Shown: in pieces, positions 25,301-38,662 of the stretch
Layout: each line of letters starts with the position of its first letter
Position numbering within the stretch: position 1 is the stretch's first letter
Assembly (NCBI RefSeq): GCF_040115645.1
Contig: NC_089548.1
Location: 5,580,001 to 5,644,000 of the forward strand
Origin: Euwallacea fornicatus
Taxonomy: Eukaryota > Arthropoda > Insecta > Coleoptera > Curculionidae
DNA: 64,000 nucleotides
Direction of reading: 5' to 3'
Notes under the pieces: model-generated
Databases searched by the model: none
The model's input: the letters and a program-made list of their open reading frames with translations, nothing else
Told to the model about the DNA's origin: nothing
Position numbers and translations under genes: made by a program

Positions 25301-28300
25301 AATCTGTAATAGAGAGGACGAAGCGGATAATGCTAATGTGTGATCGAGCCTGACACGGACTTTCGGTATGGAAGTGCTGTTCGTGGGATTTTCGCTCCAA
25401 CCTCTCGAGCGCATACTAAATTTACCCTAAAATACACAATGTAAATTTGGATGGGAAATGCATTAGATAAGTTATGGCGGTCGGTTCGCAAGATGCCAAT
25501 TTTTTTTAATTGTACTGTTAGAGGTTTTTAACCGTACTATAACAGTAACCCCCCTTTCATCACATTAAAGTATAATATTAATGAAAATTAAATCAATATT
25601 ACTATTTACTTAACGAGTACAGTGAATGATACTTGGTGCACTTGTTATTACAGTTGATCGAACGACGCGAGGCGGAACTCGATCAACAATTGATTGTGGT
25701 AAAAATATTTTCGCATGCATTAGCTATATTTATCCTACGAACTCATATGCGCTAATTTTATTGTCTTTTGTATGTTTAATTATATATTATCATGCAGTAA
25801 AACTTTTACAGGTGCATGTACGTTAAAAAACTTTACCGCACGCATATTGATGTTAAATATCGATAAAATATTTTAAAAGTAAAACATGTTACGTTGATTT
25901 GTGTACGGTAAAATATTTTACTGAATAGGTACTTCGAAGCGCTACTTTCTGCTCGTAAATTCGTATGGTTAAGCCATTGTAGGGTATACATGCCCACCCA
26001 CGTACTTGAAATTCGTCCCAAGGAATACTTGAACACTCTTCAGTTAAGATATTGCCAACTTGAACTTTAATCGAGGACGAATAACCTTTGGACTGTTGCA
26101 AAAACTCAACGTTTGCCAGTTTAAATGTTGATAAACAGACCTAAGAAAATGTAATTTTAGTCAAAAATACGAACATAAAAAAAGCAAATTACCAAATCTT
26201 TTCTTTGGCAACTACTGGTCAAACTATGGTCACTCGTAGATGTCACTGTACTAGCTTCTTCGAGCACTTCGGACGCCTCTTCCACACGTTCAAACTCTTG
26301 CATCCCATTTACATGAAACATATAGTCCATTCCTATTAACATGCAAGTTGTTAGTGTTTATAAGTAAATAGATTAGCACCTACCCCTAACATCCTCCTCG
26401 AAGTTGATCATAACAATTTGTTCAGAATCACTTGATGCATCGCTTCTAACAGAAATGGTGTCTGATATATCATCAGGGCTTTGTTTTAACGCACTATCAA
26501 TTGAAGACATTAAAGTACTAAAACCCTTTTTCACAGAAGAAAGTCCTGGAACTATTAAATTTTCAAGTTTAATTATATATGTTATTCCAACTTAAAGAAA
26601 ATCTCGGCTCGCCATAAAATGCAGACGCCTCTCCCCAATTTAAATTAAGGACAGTTTTAATAAACTTTAATTTTGGTGTGATTAATACCGTTGTGTAGCA
26701 ACCAACAGAAGCAGAGCATAGAAAATTTCAGTTTTAAAACCATGACAGTTATAATAACCTGAAACTCATACCTTTAAATAATGAACAGTACTGATTAACA
26801 CTCGACATCTGCTTAATTTACTCCCTAACTCATTTGTCACATTTGGCACCGTTCGTAATTTATACAGGGAAAAAGAACTTCTTTTCATGGTGAACCAAGA
26901 TATCTTAATTAATTTAAATTAACGCTCTATACAAGTATCGGCAGTTCCAGTGGAAACATAGGAATCGTGTAAGTGGGAGAAGGACTACATAAGGTTTAAT
27001 ACGCCTCCGACAAAGACCAACGATGTGATCCAACTTTATTGGAAGGCTAGTGGTTGATTTAAGTGGAGTTAGTCCAGTGCTACCCGATTTCTTACCGTTT
27101 CAGAATTTTTACTAATATAAGTTCTAGTGATGGATTAATCGTCTTTGTTTCATTTATTTACATTGCTAATTTTTGCTCAGATGTTTAAAAAATGTTCCAT
27201 CGCTACAATGGTAGCAAAATCGATACTGATCTAAACGTTAAAGTGGAAATGTCGGTCAGAATGTCTCCACCCGCTTCGTTGCTCTTTATTACAGGCACAT
27301 TAAACCTTATACGGTTTTTGTCTGACTTGCACAATCCCTATATTGCTAGTTTAACTGGTGATATCTGTATATCAATTTGGCAGATATTGTAAAACTTACC
27401 AACGTTGATATTGTTGGGAATATGAGTCTTAGATTGCATTCTAGGTAATAAGCAAGGAGAATACGATGAATTGGATAGATTTTTAGTATTTGTAGCATAT
27501 GCTTCGCTCTGCTCTGGGAGCGACTGCGATAAGATAGTAGTGTTTTCCGAATACGTTACAAAACGACCGCTGTTTTCAATTTGATGGATTGAGCGTGTAC
27601 TATTCCGTAAAATACCTTAAATCAACAACTTATGGTAATTAATCAACGAAGAGATGTTATACTGACATACAAAACACACTATAAATATATTTACTAAGCA
27701 AAAATTGAAATGTTACAAACGAAATTTAAATGAAAATTATAATTAAATTTCAAACTCAATTTTTCCAGAACAGCTCAGCTGATTATTTAACACTAAACAA
27801 ATTTATACAAGTTCCGTTTATTGCACAAGAAAATTTTTACAGATCCGGTAACTGGCTATATTTTTTTGATGATTGGAGTGCTAACTTAAGGAAAAAATCG
27901 GGATAATTCATTTACACAGCTGTGTTCAGAAAATTGACAGCTCGAGACGATTTCAGCTTTTTTTTCATCATATCTAGTTCGATAATGCGTTTCATAATAT
28001 GTCAACATTCTGCAGAAGAAAGTAAAAGAAAAATAAAAACAAACACAACTACTTCAAGGACTGATAATGGAACACGGCGGTTCGTTCATTCGTGCGATTA
28101 ATTTGTCCATTAAAAATGTCTATTTTCAACAGGTTTAGGGACAAATAATCCGTTTGGGGTAAGTGCTTATACATTATTTCGGATGGCTATGGTACCTTGT
28201 TACGATAAAAAAAAAATCAGCTAAGTCGTTTTAGAGAAACCAGTAGAGTATTTCACGTGTAACATTTCAAATGTGATTTTTTTAAAATATGAATATGAAC

Positions 28301-31300
28301 TTACCGACAGTAATATCATCAATACTAGAAAAGTCAGGTACAAACGACTCTCCATCGCCACCAGAAGATTCTTTTCCTGGACTCTGTGGCGGCATTACAA
28401 AAGTAACTTCTACTTGAGGAATAATAGCTCCAACAACTAGAGAAGACTCACCATCTGTCTGAAATGTATTGAGACAATAAGGTAACGCGGTAAATATTTC
28501 GGCAGGACGTTGATAATTATTAAATAAATGCGTTTTATTTATTTAAAATAGAATCTTTTTTGTTTTTTTCGATCAGTGTTTTATATTTAATAAAGACGAT
28601 GGTAGACCTCTTAACCATCTGAAAATGTGTTACAATATTTAGTTGTTTTAGCCATCGAATAGACGGCGCATAATGCTTCAAACTTTAAACAAAATCGCTG
28701 GTGAAAATAAACTGACAAAAAAACAGTGGATTGTTAACCAGCAAACTTTTTTAGCTTTTAGTACTACAAAATAAACAGTGAAAAAAATTCATTCATTTTG
28801 GGTTCGTATGTGAAAACTTGCTTTGTCACAAGAAGCCTGATAAAAAGATTTTTACAGGATCTTTCAAAAAGTATTAAAATATATATTGTATTTTTAATAT
28901 TTGAAATGACTTTTTGCGAGCAGCGAAGTAGTAATTTTAATTTTTGTCTCTCAATGAGACCCCTGTGCACACATGCCCGGTGAAGCCCAGAAGTATGTTG
29001 TGTTGTGGTCGAGTAATCTAACGGCCTCTTCCCATTTGTGCTTCAATATTCCATTCTTAGTGCGGACCCGCTCCTAATTGTTCCTACATACATATTTATC
29101 CATATTTTTCCATGCACGTATTACTTATGCACTTACTCCGTATTACTGAAGTTAGTATTGCTGTTAGAAAGTTAATAAATTGCACTTACCTTCATTATTC
29201 TATCCGAATCAATATTGAGAAATGTAACCAATTCGGACACTTGATCGGCTAATCTCATTAAAAACAAATATTGATAGTGGTTCAACTGAACACTGACTAG
29301 ATTTGATATGTAGGCTAACGCGTGTATATCTGAAACGATATTTTTTTTGTCTTTTATTTTTGAAATCTTGTATCATACAAAATACCCGCGTTTTTGGCTT
29401 TATCACGTTGACCTTCAAGAGTGCTATTGGGATCAAAACTCGCGTGCAGCCAAATGGTAATAGGAACCGCCTCCAGAAAAGGTATAGGTTTGTTAAAATC
29501 TGACTGAGCACCAAGGAAATCTCCATATACAGGGTCCAAGAAAATGCACCACACATCTCTAGCGTCCGCCCAGAAAAGTTCCCGCTTTAGCTGGCTACCC
29601 TGAAAAGATCTACGCGTGTCAATCATGAGGAAAACGATAATTTTCATAGATACTATGAAATAAATACTCATTCACTGGTTAGTTGTGAGGTTTCCATGAA
29701 AGTTACTTCTAATATTAAGTTGCTGGATATTTTGATTTAAAGGTCTTAAGCCATTTACTTATTCTTTGCAGCCTGCTTTGTAATGGATCTCCGTATAATT
29801 GAAACTAATGAACAAAAAGAACAAGACAAACATATTTTTGAGCGATTTTTAAAGCGAAATATAATATAGACAAAAAGGAAATCTAAAAAAATTGGAAATA
29901 TTTAAGTTCATACAGTACTTTATTTAAACACTGTATATTTGGTTTTTGGTAAAATAGAAACTTTAAAAATGAAATTATAAGTGTTTAGCAGACCATATTG
30001 TCATCAGCAATATCAGATCAAATGTATACTCATTAAGTCTAACCACCCTACTTCTACCCAAACACAAAATTGATTACCAATACCCGTTATAGTATACAAT
30101 GGATAACATATCAAATTTTTTGGGCGCATTCTGCTGCAAATAATAAAAAAATGGATTTTGCTCTTAGCATATAACAAACCGGGTTCTCCAAAGACGACAT
30201 TTCTAGCTGTTTGGGAACTTGCCGTACGTCATCAGCTGCGGAAATGTGGTTGAGAAACTTTTGAGTGACTAAGTAGAAATCGTCCGTTTGGCTTGGAAAA
30301 TCGCTTCCAAAAAATAGGGAACCCATATAAAACGAATCTATACATTTTGCTAAATGTTAAAAAAATGCGTCAGTTTCTAAATAATTGTTAGCTCTAGAAG
30401 TAACGCACCTAAATCTGCTCGTGAGGAATGCTCCAAACTCCTTACATTGGTGATTGTAGCTCTAGTAACTTGGATGCTAAGACATTTTGGCCTATCTCTT
30501 TGATTGTGGTATTCATCCGTACTTTCAAAATTCAACTAAAACTAGAACACTTAATTACGGCAACTGCTTGATTCGGACAAGACGTACCCTAGGCAATATG
30601 GCCTCAATTTTTATATCAATATATGTAAAATTATTATGAGGATCCTTGTTATTGGGGTCCATAAATGATCTAAATAGATTTAAAAGGAAGCAGTTCAGCC
30701 ATAGACATGTGTCTCGATCAAAAATTACTAAAATTGGATTCAGTTGGACGTAAAACTTTGGAGGTGGTACTACAATGAGATAACAACGGTAAGAAAATAA
30801 TAAATTATCAGAATATAACATTTTTATCCGTACCTACCTGGAAAGGGAACATCACTAGGATAATAGTAGTAAATATACTCTGCATGAATTATACTAGCGT
30901 CTTTTGGTAAAGTCATCCTTCCTCTGTCTCCTAAAAAATAAATTATTAACATAATATTTCTTGACTAAATACAGCAGAAAATGATTCAACACTAATGTGC
31001 AACAATTAAATAGACCTACAAGTACTACCGACTCTTAGCGCCAAGCGTTAATTTAATCATAGATTAACGGCCTGACTAATGAGTATTGTTATATCTCTAT
31101 ATTTTTAAATGCTTTGTTCCATTCAGTGTTCAGGATCTCTCAAATATAACCCTAAATTTTGCTGAGCTCTTTGTCAAACTGGTTTTTCTTTGGGTTTTTA
31201 AATAAAAATAAAGATATATAACTATTACAACCAGCAAGATTGTTTCAGTTGACAAAAACATTGTTCAATTTCCATTTTTTGCCTGAAAGGTGCGACCACT

Positions 31301-34300
31301 TAACTATAATGATAAGAAATCTTTAATTATGTCGTATCAATTGCCTTATCATTAAGTTGATGAGTAATTAATACGTAGACCTCGAAGACCAGCTATAAAT
31401 GAAGCAATTTGCATGCACTTACCAAAATTATGTTCTGCTCTTAACAACCCTTTCAAATATTTTACTTTCATTAGTTTTGATTTAATGTTAAACTGGGTTT
31501 ATATAGCACATAATGCATAAACTAATGGATAAATATTACAGACAAGTTAAAAAGATAAGAACTTTGTATTGTACCTTATATATATTCTACGCCCTGTGTA
31601 AATTATAATAATAAAAGTCTCCATAAAGCTGATTTTACTATGCGTTATACACCATAGTTTAATTTATCGGCGATAAATTTTAAATTCTCAAGATACCTAC
31701 ATGATGAGAATGTGTGAGCTCGTTCATTTCTAAAGAAGCGCAATCCTTTAAATTTGAGGAAGAACATAAAGGGCATTGTTCTAAACGAAATCTAAATGAA
31801 CACTTTCTAATATTCTAAGTTGCTACTTTCTAGTGCTGTAAGAAGCTCCCTCTAACAGAAATCAAACAACGCAAACAAAAGATTCTAATGGTACCTGTGG
31901 CCTTATTATCTCTCCTCTTATGGCTTGCTAATAAACAAAAAATGAACATTTCAAGAAATACTTTTCAACTTTGATATTTAGTTCAAAAACTAATATCAAG
32001 TAATATCCGATCATCGTTGCCAACAAAAAAAAAAAACAAATTCCTAGCCAAACTGTGGATATATAAAAGTGTTGTTGGGAAAAATATAAATCTAAACTGA
32101 CAAAAATATAGATATCCCTAAAAGGTACTGATAACTTACCACAAAGAAACTCCTTCAAAATCTGTTTTTTGCCAGAAGTGGTTACCCTGTAAACAGTAAA
32201 ATCATCCACCCGTAATACAATCGATGTTGTCATTAATTTATTCAATTTCAGCTGCAATTTTTTCTTCAATTCGCTTGAATTTGGACTATTTGGCTTTTGG
32301 ATGTCAGAGTTTAGAGAATCGCCCTAAAGCTGAATTAGCAAAATCTCTGTTTACTCATCATTCATTAAGTCCTTACTTTTGGCATTCTACTTAAGGGAGT
32401 ATGCTGAACTTTATTATAATTTACCAGATCCATAAATCTATTTTTAAATGATGTTAAAGCCTGCTCTTGCCAAATTGTGTGCGGTGTAGATGAGGAATTA
32501 TAAGTTGGCCAATGCTTTCTATCTCCTAAAAGAGGAAAACACTAACATTAAAGCACTTTATTGAAGAATTGTATGAAAACAAATACTTTCTATTAAAAAA
32601 AAACTCCCAAATATAGGACACAGTCATATGATGACAATTTTCATACCAGGCACGGTAGGATATAATAATTTTCATTAAAAATGTTAATTATAAAAATTGA
32701 TTTGAATTTGAACGAGTCAAACCTGATTTTTTAAAAAACCATTTCAGAAAATTCATAGCGCTGATTACTAAATTTTTCTACTATTATTATGTGAAAATTA
32801 TCATTATGCTATTGCATTGATCAAGTTATAATAAGATGTGTTGTGATTTTAAGGCTAATACGAAACCTTACAACTTTACTATTGTACTTGTCTCTAATTA
32901 TCCTCATTCTCATAACAAAGCTGTCCAAGACTTCTTGGTTCCAATGTATGAATTTACCTTTAGCTAAATGATAAGGATAGAAGTCCACTTGAAACCGTTT
33001 AATGGAGATTTGAAGTGCACCTCCGTCTTGAAGATTTGGATATGAAGATCTTCCATCTGTAGAATAAAAATAAAAATATTGGTTTTTGCAACTAAGTAGA
33101 ATTTGATTTGTAAGATAGTTCATACTCAACACAGCACTTCATAAAGTAATTCATCATTAAAAAAAAGCTCGCATAAGGGGTGAATCGTAAATGTAGGGCA
33201 TCGAATAAGCTATTCACTATTATCAACGAACATGTAACATTAATGATTTTTTATGGTTACCCTTTATTATTTATTACATAAAAAAAGTTTTTGATGCCAT
33301 TAATAATATATCCAAATCTGTTCATTAAAAATATACAGGGTGGCTTCTTTAAATAGTAATATTATTACTATCTTGGTAATCGTAAGAATTCAAGGTTGAT
33401 TAAATGAACCACAAATAGATGATCAATTAACAAAAATGTTACCAAATTCTTATTGATTTCATAACTTAATATTAACCTCCTAATAATGAACTTCTTTTTT
33501 ATTGTCTTAAATGGTCTGTCTCAGAATGTGGTGTGGCTTGTGTAACCACATTAATTTTAAAGTATCTAATGAAGTTGAGCTGCATATTGTTCTTTATATT
33601 GAAATTATATTAAAATTCAGTTGAAAAGTCTCAAAGCAAAGTCGAAAGACTGTAAAAAAAATCTTACCTCCTGGGTCATCACATAAATGCAAGACAATTT
33701 GATTGGACAAAAAATGATAAGATGTCTCTATGACATCATACTGAGCGAACATACGGCTTGAAGCTTTAGCAGATTTAAGTGCAAAGCTTTGTAGCGCTTC
33801 CTGGGCTAACTGAGCTTGATATTCAGGCAGTTCCTAATAATAAAAAAAATTAACTATGGCAATTGTGAAATTTTCATTATTTAGTTTACCTCTAGTTTTC
33901 TGGCTGCTTTTAATTTCCGAGTTAACTGAGTTGCCCTTTCTATTAAACCTGATAAAGAATTTAGAAAATGCAAAGCAGCCTTTAGTTGTGAGTCAGTCAA
34001 TACCCACAGTAAATCGTCTAAGATAATCACTAACCGAGACCCGAGTATAAAACAGTCTAAAAATAATTATCAAATAGTCTCAATTATTGTTTTGCTGGTA
34101 TAAAATAATCTTATAATTACCAGAAAGTCTTTTTTTTATGGTAATGCGACATCTCGCTTGATTTGTCAGCAACCTCAGCGGAGTTAACGTACTGTCTTTG
34201 GTCGACCTGGCTTCGACTCTTAGAGTCTGCCACTGTAGCTCTTTAAATATCAATAATTGGCCTTTTTCTGGGTTTTTTAAGCGAGTTAAGGGTAAGTCCA

Positions 34301-37300
34301 TCCGAACAAATTTTGGACTTACAGATTCAACGACTATTCGTTGGATCTGTACAAAAACAATATAAAAGTAACCAATATAAAACTCGTTTTGATTATTGCA
34401 CCTGAAGAGTAGCTACAAATGCAGGGCTCTTGAATGAAATGTTTACGGTATTTACGGTAACTGTAATTCCATCAATCACTTTATGAATAAAGCTGTATTT
34501 TCCAGGTGGACCATAAGCGGGTGAAATGTCATTAGACATATTCCTCAATTCCTCACATGTTTCGACATTTATGTCTACTTCATCAAGACTCTGTAAAAAT
34601 AATTATGCCGACTAATTTGATCAAACAGCGAACAGCTCACTATTATCCTATTACATGTAGGGTCAGTCGTTTTGGTTTTAATATTGTCAGCCACAAAAAT
34701 ATTCGCACGCCATTTAAATTATTAGTATTGCAAACATTTGGGAACTATAATTGAAAATTAACATATGCAACATATAAGATAGTCCAAATGATCTTTATAA
34801 ATATTACGCGGTGTACATACATACTTATTGATTGCGACATTCGCATTGCTAAAATCGAAACATTCTATATTGGATTTCCTTTAATTTTCCAAATAAGTGT
34901 TTTTCTAGTTTTTTTCCCAATTTCTTGATTTTCTAGAGAAACTTCCAGTTTTTTCTCATTTTTTATAACACACTGCACACTAGAACGACTTCTGTTACTA
35001 ATTTTACTAATTTATCCGTACGATTTTTGCCTTATGTGACTTTACTATTAAATTTCTAATTTTTTGAGAACACTCCTGCCTTTGATAACCCATTTTTGTT
35101 GTTATTGAAAAATATTGTTAAAACATGTTACCCATGCATCTAGAAACACATGTAAACAACAATATACAGGGGACCCGTTTAAAATAGTCCACCTGAAACG
35201 TCTTGAATGAATTTTTTTTCGAAAAACCCCGAGACACGTCAATTTTATTTTTAAAGGGGACATTTTTAGATCATAAATTCGTAGGTATAAGGTCGTAAGG
35301 TATAAGGGTGGCAACCCCTTCAAGAATCTTAAACGGCACGAGGGTTCAAGAGGCATATCAAATCAGAGGTTCTCTCTTTAAAGGCGAAACAAAAAAATTT
35401 CACCATACTTGTAAAGAAAATTGAAATTCCTTTGATTTGATGTGCCACTTGACCCTCAGTACTATTTAAGATTCTTGAAGGGGTTGCCACCTCGTTTAGG
35501 GAGATGACTCTACATCTACAATTTTATAATCTAAAAATGTCCCCCTTAATATTAAAATGAATGTATCTCGGGGTTTTCCAAAGAAAAAAATTATATTCAA
35601 GATATTTCAGGTGGACTATTTTAAATGAGCCAATCTGTATGTATGTATCTAGAAAATACCTTTATATGTTAATTTTTATTTGAAAAATATCAGCCCAGCA
35701 TTCAGTTGTATTAATATTTTTGTGACCTGCCAGAAATGATATTTTACTCTTATATGTATATGAATACTAATTTGACATTCAATAATTGAATTACCCGAAA
35801 GCGAATAATTTAGACCATCTTTTATGTTACGTATGTTAATATTCAATTATAATTCCCAAACGTTTCATATACTAACAATTTAAATGATGTAGGAATACTC
35901 TTGTGACTGACTATACACAAATATATTTAGTAGAATTGTTTGCTAAAATAATTATTACCAGACATATTGGCACATTTTTTAGCTTTGTCCAGGTTATCCT
36001 GAATGTCACTTTATTGCACCAGGCCTTGGTCAACCTCAACCAACAAGGTAATTCCAATAAGTCAGTTATCACATCTTCATTCAGTTCCAAATTAGTTAAT
36101 TCACCTTCACCTTTGAAAGTGCTGAGATTTATTTTATCTGCTGAGAGGTTTTTTGTGAACCTGTGAATAAGAAGGTTCTTGTAATAAATACGCACCTAAG
36201 TACGTGACAAGAACTCAGGTTGTGTAAGGTAAATAACAAACTACTTATGAGCACTATAACAGAAATTTAATCTTGTTGTGTAAGCAATGTTTTTCCAACA
36301 TAGGTTCATCGCTAAAAATTTATTCACTAAAACTTGAACATATCTATCACTAGTGACACCTTGTGACACCATTAATTCTGTCATGATATTTGTACTATAT
36401 TTGACTATTTGACACACTCAATCCATATAGATTATAATTGTTATGGTAAAAAATTATAAGAAACAAAAACCTATAATTTTTGACTATCAAAATCTATTCA
36501 ATACTGATAAAAAAATTGTTATGTGGGATCCTTAAATTGCAACTTTCAATGTTTAGTTAATTTTGCTGGATATATATATATATATATGTTACTTTTGAGG
36601 CAATTTCATTTATTTGAAAATTTTAAATATACTTTTGCCACCATGCAATTGAGGGTTACATTTTTCTAATGCTAGTATAAAATGATTCAGATTTGACTGC
36701 CATTAAAGCATATTTGTGCATAATATGACAATCCAAATACAAACTATTCATTGGAGAGTTCAAAATACATACTGCAGACAGTTTTGCCATCCAGTATTAT
36801 TTGAATGGTTATTTTTGGCAGACCACCTTAAAGTTTCAATCAATTTCTGGAAAGCCATAGTTGTGATACATGATTACAAAAAAAAAACTTTGCAATAGGT
36901 TATGAACTATAAATATCGAGCATTGTTTAATAATTGCCCTTTACAGCCTATTTGCTATGGTAGATACTTAGTGACGTTCACCAGTAATACTCATGGTTCA
37001 TAAGTACACAATCTTTAGGCACCACCAGTGGTGCGGCTGGTAGTGGACATATTAAGTTAAACAAGTACTGTAAAGTATTATGAGGAAGGAAGGGTACTAT
37101 AAGGGATAATTTATTGCTATTTTTAATGGGGAAACAGGTCTCACAACAACTGTTTCTGCAACGTCCGCCCCAAGAGTTTCAGGATGTTGGTGATGAAGAT
37201 AATTGTAAACAGAGTAAGCGACAAAATTACAATCAATAGTCAGTAGACAAAAGGCATCTTACCTAGATAAATGTTTCAGTAACTGATTTTTAATAATGGA

Positions 37301-37306
37301 AACCAT
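22369..37306 (-). CDS. BLTP3: Bridge-like lipid transfer protein family member 3 (UHRF1BP1/SHIP164 type)
   Basis: Twenty-four exons join in phase to 1,284 aa: 37263-37306, 35959-36160, 34402-34590, 34121-34346, 33890-34056, 33668-33833, 32958-33056, 32425-32525, 32140-32323, 30838-30930, 30588-30769, 30409-30535, 30180-30337, 29386-29599, 29190-29329, 28305-28458, 27400-27615, 26384-26551, 26193-26332, 26006-26140, 25148-25426, 24915-25095, 22531-22715, 22369-22473. The chorein N-terminus reads MVSIIKNQLLKHLSR, then FTKNLSADKINLS and GEGELTNLEL. Later landmarks are LTNQARCRITIKKRLS, VIILDDLLWVLTDSQL, VDFYPYH, LNHYQYL and EDRPPVNITSPG, ending in a coiled coil of about 80 residues. Human homologues are about 1,440-1,464 aa. 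The family forms hydrophobic-grooved rods that move lipid at endosome-linked membrane contacts. Short exons could be missed inside the larger introns. Confidence 0.95.
22863..24832 (+). mobile_element. Tc1/mariner-superfamily transposon with decayed transposase, in BLTP3 intron
   Basis: The ends are TACAGGGTATCCCAGAAATA and its inverted mate, matching over about 33 bp, with TA duplications at 22861-22862 and 24833-24834. At 1,970 bp it fills most of the last-but-one-exon intron (22716-24914) and lies antisense to BLTP3. Confidence 0.93.
23153..24205 (+). pseudogene. DDE transposase of the 22863 element, frameshifted
   Basis: Starts MPRFTNNNYTDMVSAYGEA, the usual N-terminus of this HTH-DDE family. 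It continues in other frames through IWTDENPHDIRPRNF, PYFLPDRLDG, WYFHDSALCHNARIVREWL and PARSPDLNPFNFYLWSHMKQ. At least one frameshift (near 23330-23400) and in-frame stops (near 23714 and 23984) make it non-functional. The terminal repeats are better preserved than the coding region. Confidence 0.88.
35165..35639. mobile_element. Palindromic (fold-back) MITE in BLTP3 intron
   Basis: The whole 475 bp folds on itself. TACAGGGGACCC pairs with the reverse of GAGCCAATCTGTA, and AAAATAGTCCACCTGAAA, ACCCCGAGA, TTTTTAGAT and GGTGGCAACCCCTTCAAGAA each recur inverted. TA-flanked, no frame. Confidence 0.88.
36552..36587. repeat. (TA)n microsatellite
   Basis: Uninterrupted TA run in the first BLTP3 intron, approximate limits. 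Confidence 0.6.
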
Positions 37307-38662
37307 AATAAGGCTTTGAAAACGATTATAAACTACTTATGCTTTTTCTAAATAATTGTTATAACAGATCTGCTTTAAAACAAAACAATTTAAAATTATT
37401 TAAAACATTAAAAGATTTTTTTCTTTAAACTAAATTTTTGGAAAAAAATATTTTCAACTTCAGCTGACAATGACATATTGAGTCACAGTTGTAACGTGAA
37501 AATGACTACGACACATTTCCACCTTGGGAAAACAAAATCAGATGTTTTTGACACCGACGCAACGAGCGGGTTATATTTGGTGCAATCCAGACTCCAAAAA
37601 CGTAGTTTCACCGTTTTGTCAGGGATCAGATTAGTGTTCATATTTAGTGTAGTGGTATAATGAACTGGCTGCCTCAGACTTTAAAGAAAGACACGTCAAT
37701 ATTGTCAATAATGTACACAAACAAAGAATTCTGTTTTATTGTATTTCTTACTAACCTTTTTTCACCAGTTATTTAATTCAGCTCAAACTTGAACTAAGAA
37801 AATTGACAAGGACTTGAGGGTTACCACGAAATATTTTAAGGCAATACACCAACTAAAATTAACAAGTTCCCGTGTGAACTATTTGAAAATTCTGGGTCAT
37901 TTATTCAAATAATGTACAACCTAGTTTTCAAACTATGTTTTTGTAGGTCATTTTTGTAATGTTTCCTTCACCTAAACATCCAGAATTTATTTTAATTCTT
38001 AGAAAATGAAAGTTTAATTGGCATTCTAATTTTTTTTTATTTGTACACAAATTTCATACCAATATAGCATTGCTATATTTTTATGATTACTTGTCTTCAT
38101 ATTTAAAATCATGTACTTTGTACAATAATAAGATTACGCGTACTTTTACAAAAAATTTTGCACCAATTTACTTTGAACTCGCTTTCATCATAAAATTTAT
38201 GTTGCAATTCATTTTCGCAAAAAGCTTGCTACTTATCTTTCAAATTGAAATTTTTTCAATTTTGAATTGAAATTGTACAACTTTTGGTCAACGTTATAAA
38301 ATCACGGATGACATTATCAATTTAATAAAACATAATACAATAACTCAACGTATTATGGTATATATTATAATTCTAGTAATATGTGGGTATGCAAATTAAA
38401 ATTTTGTGTCAATGAAATTGGCAAACGAAATGTTTGGCCCAATCAACATTTCCAATAACATACATCTGATCCTCATATAAGCCTATAGAACCGGACTCTG
38501 TTTATTAACTGCCACTCTATTTGCTCGACTTTTTTGCGCTGTTATTGGTGCTCCTGACCGGAAGTGTTGACGTCGCAGTTCCTCTGTCGATGTCAATCGT
38601 ACAGTGTCAAACCAAACCGAAAACCAATTTCCTTTCATTTTTCGTGTTCTTTGCTGCAAAAT
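37307..38662. other. Divergent intergenic region between BLTP3 and eIF4B
   Basis: 1.36 kb separates the two start codons, which point away from each other. It must hold both promoters and 5' UTRs. I see no further coding exon. The last 150 bases (38510-38662) are less AT-rich and pyrimidine-rich near the eIF4B start, as expected for a translation-factor promoter, but no single core element stands out. Confidence 0.5.

Noticed and set aside
27192..27392. Plus-strand 66-codon frame (MSPPASLLFITGTLNLIRFLSDL)
   Set aside because: It looks protein-like but lies in a BLTP3 intron on the opposite strand, with no partner exon and no family I recognise.
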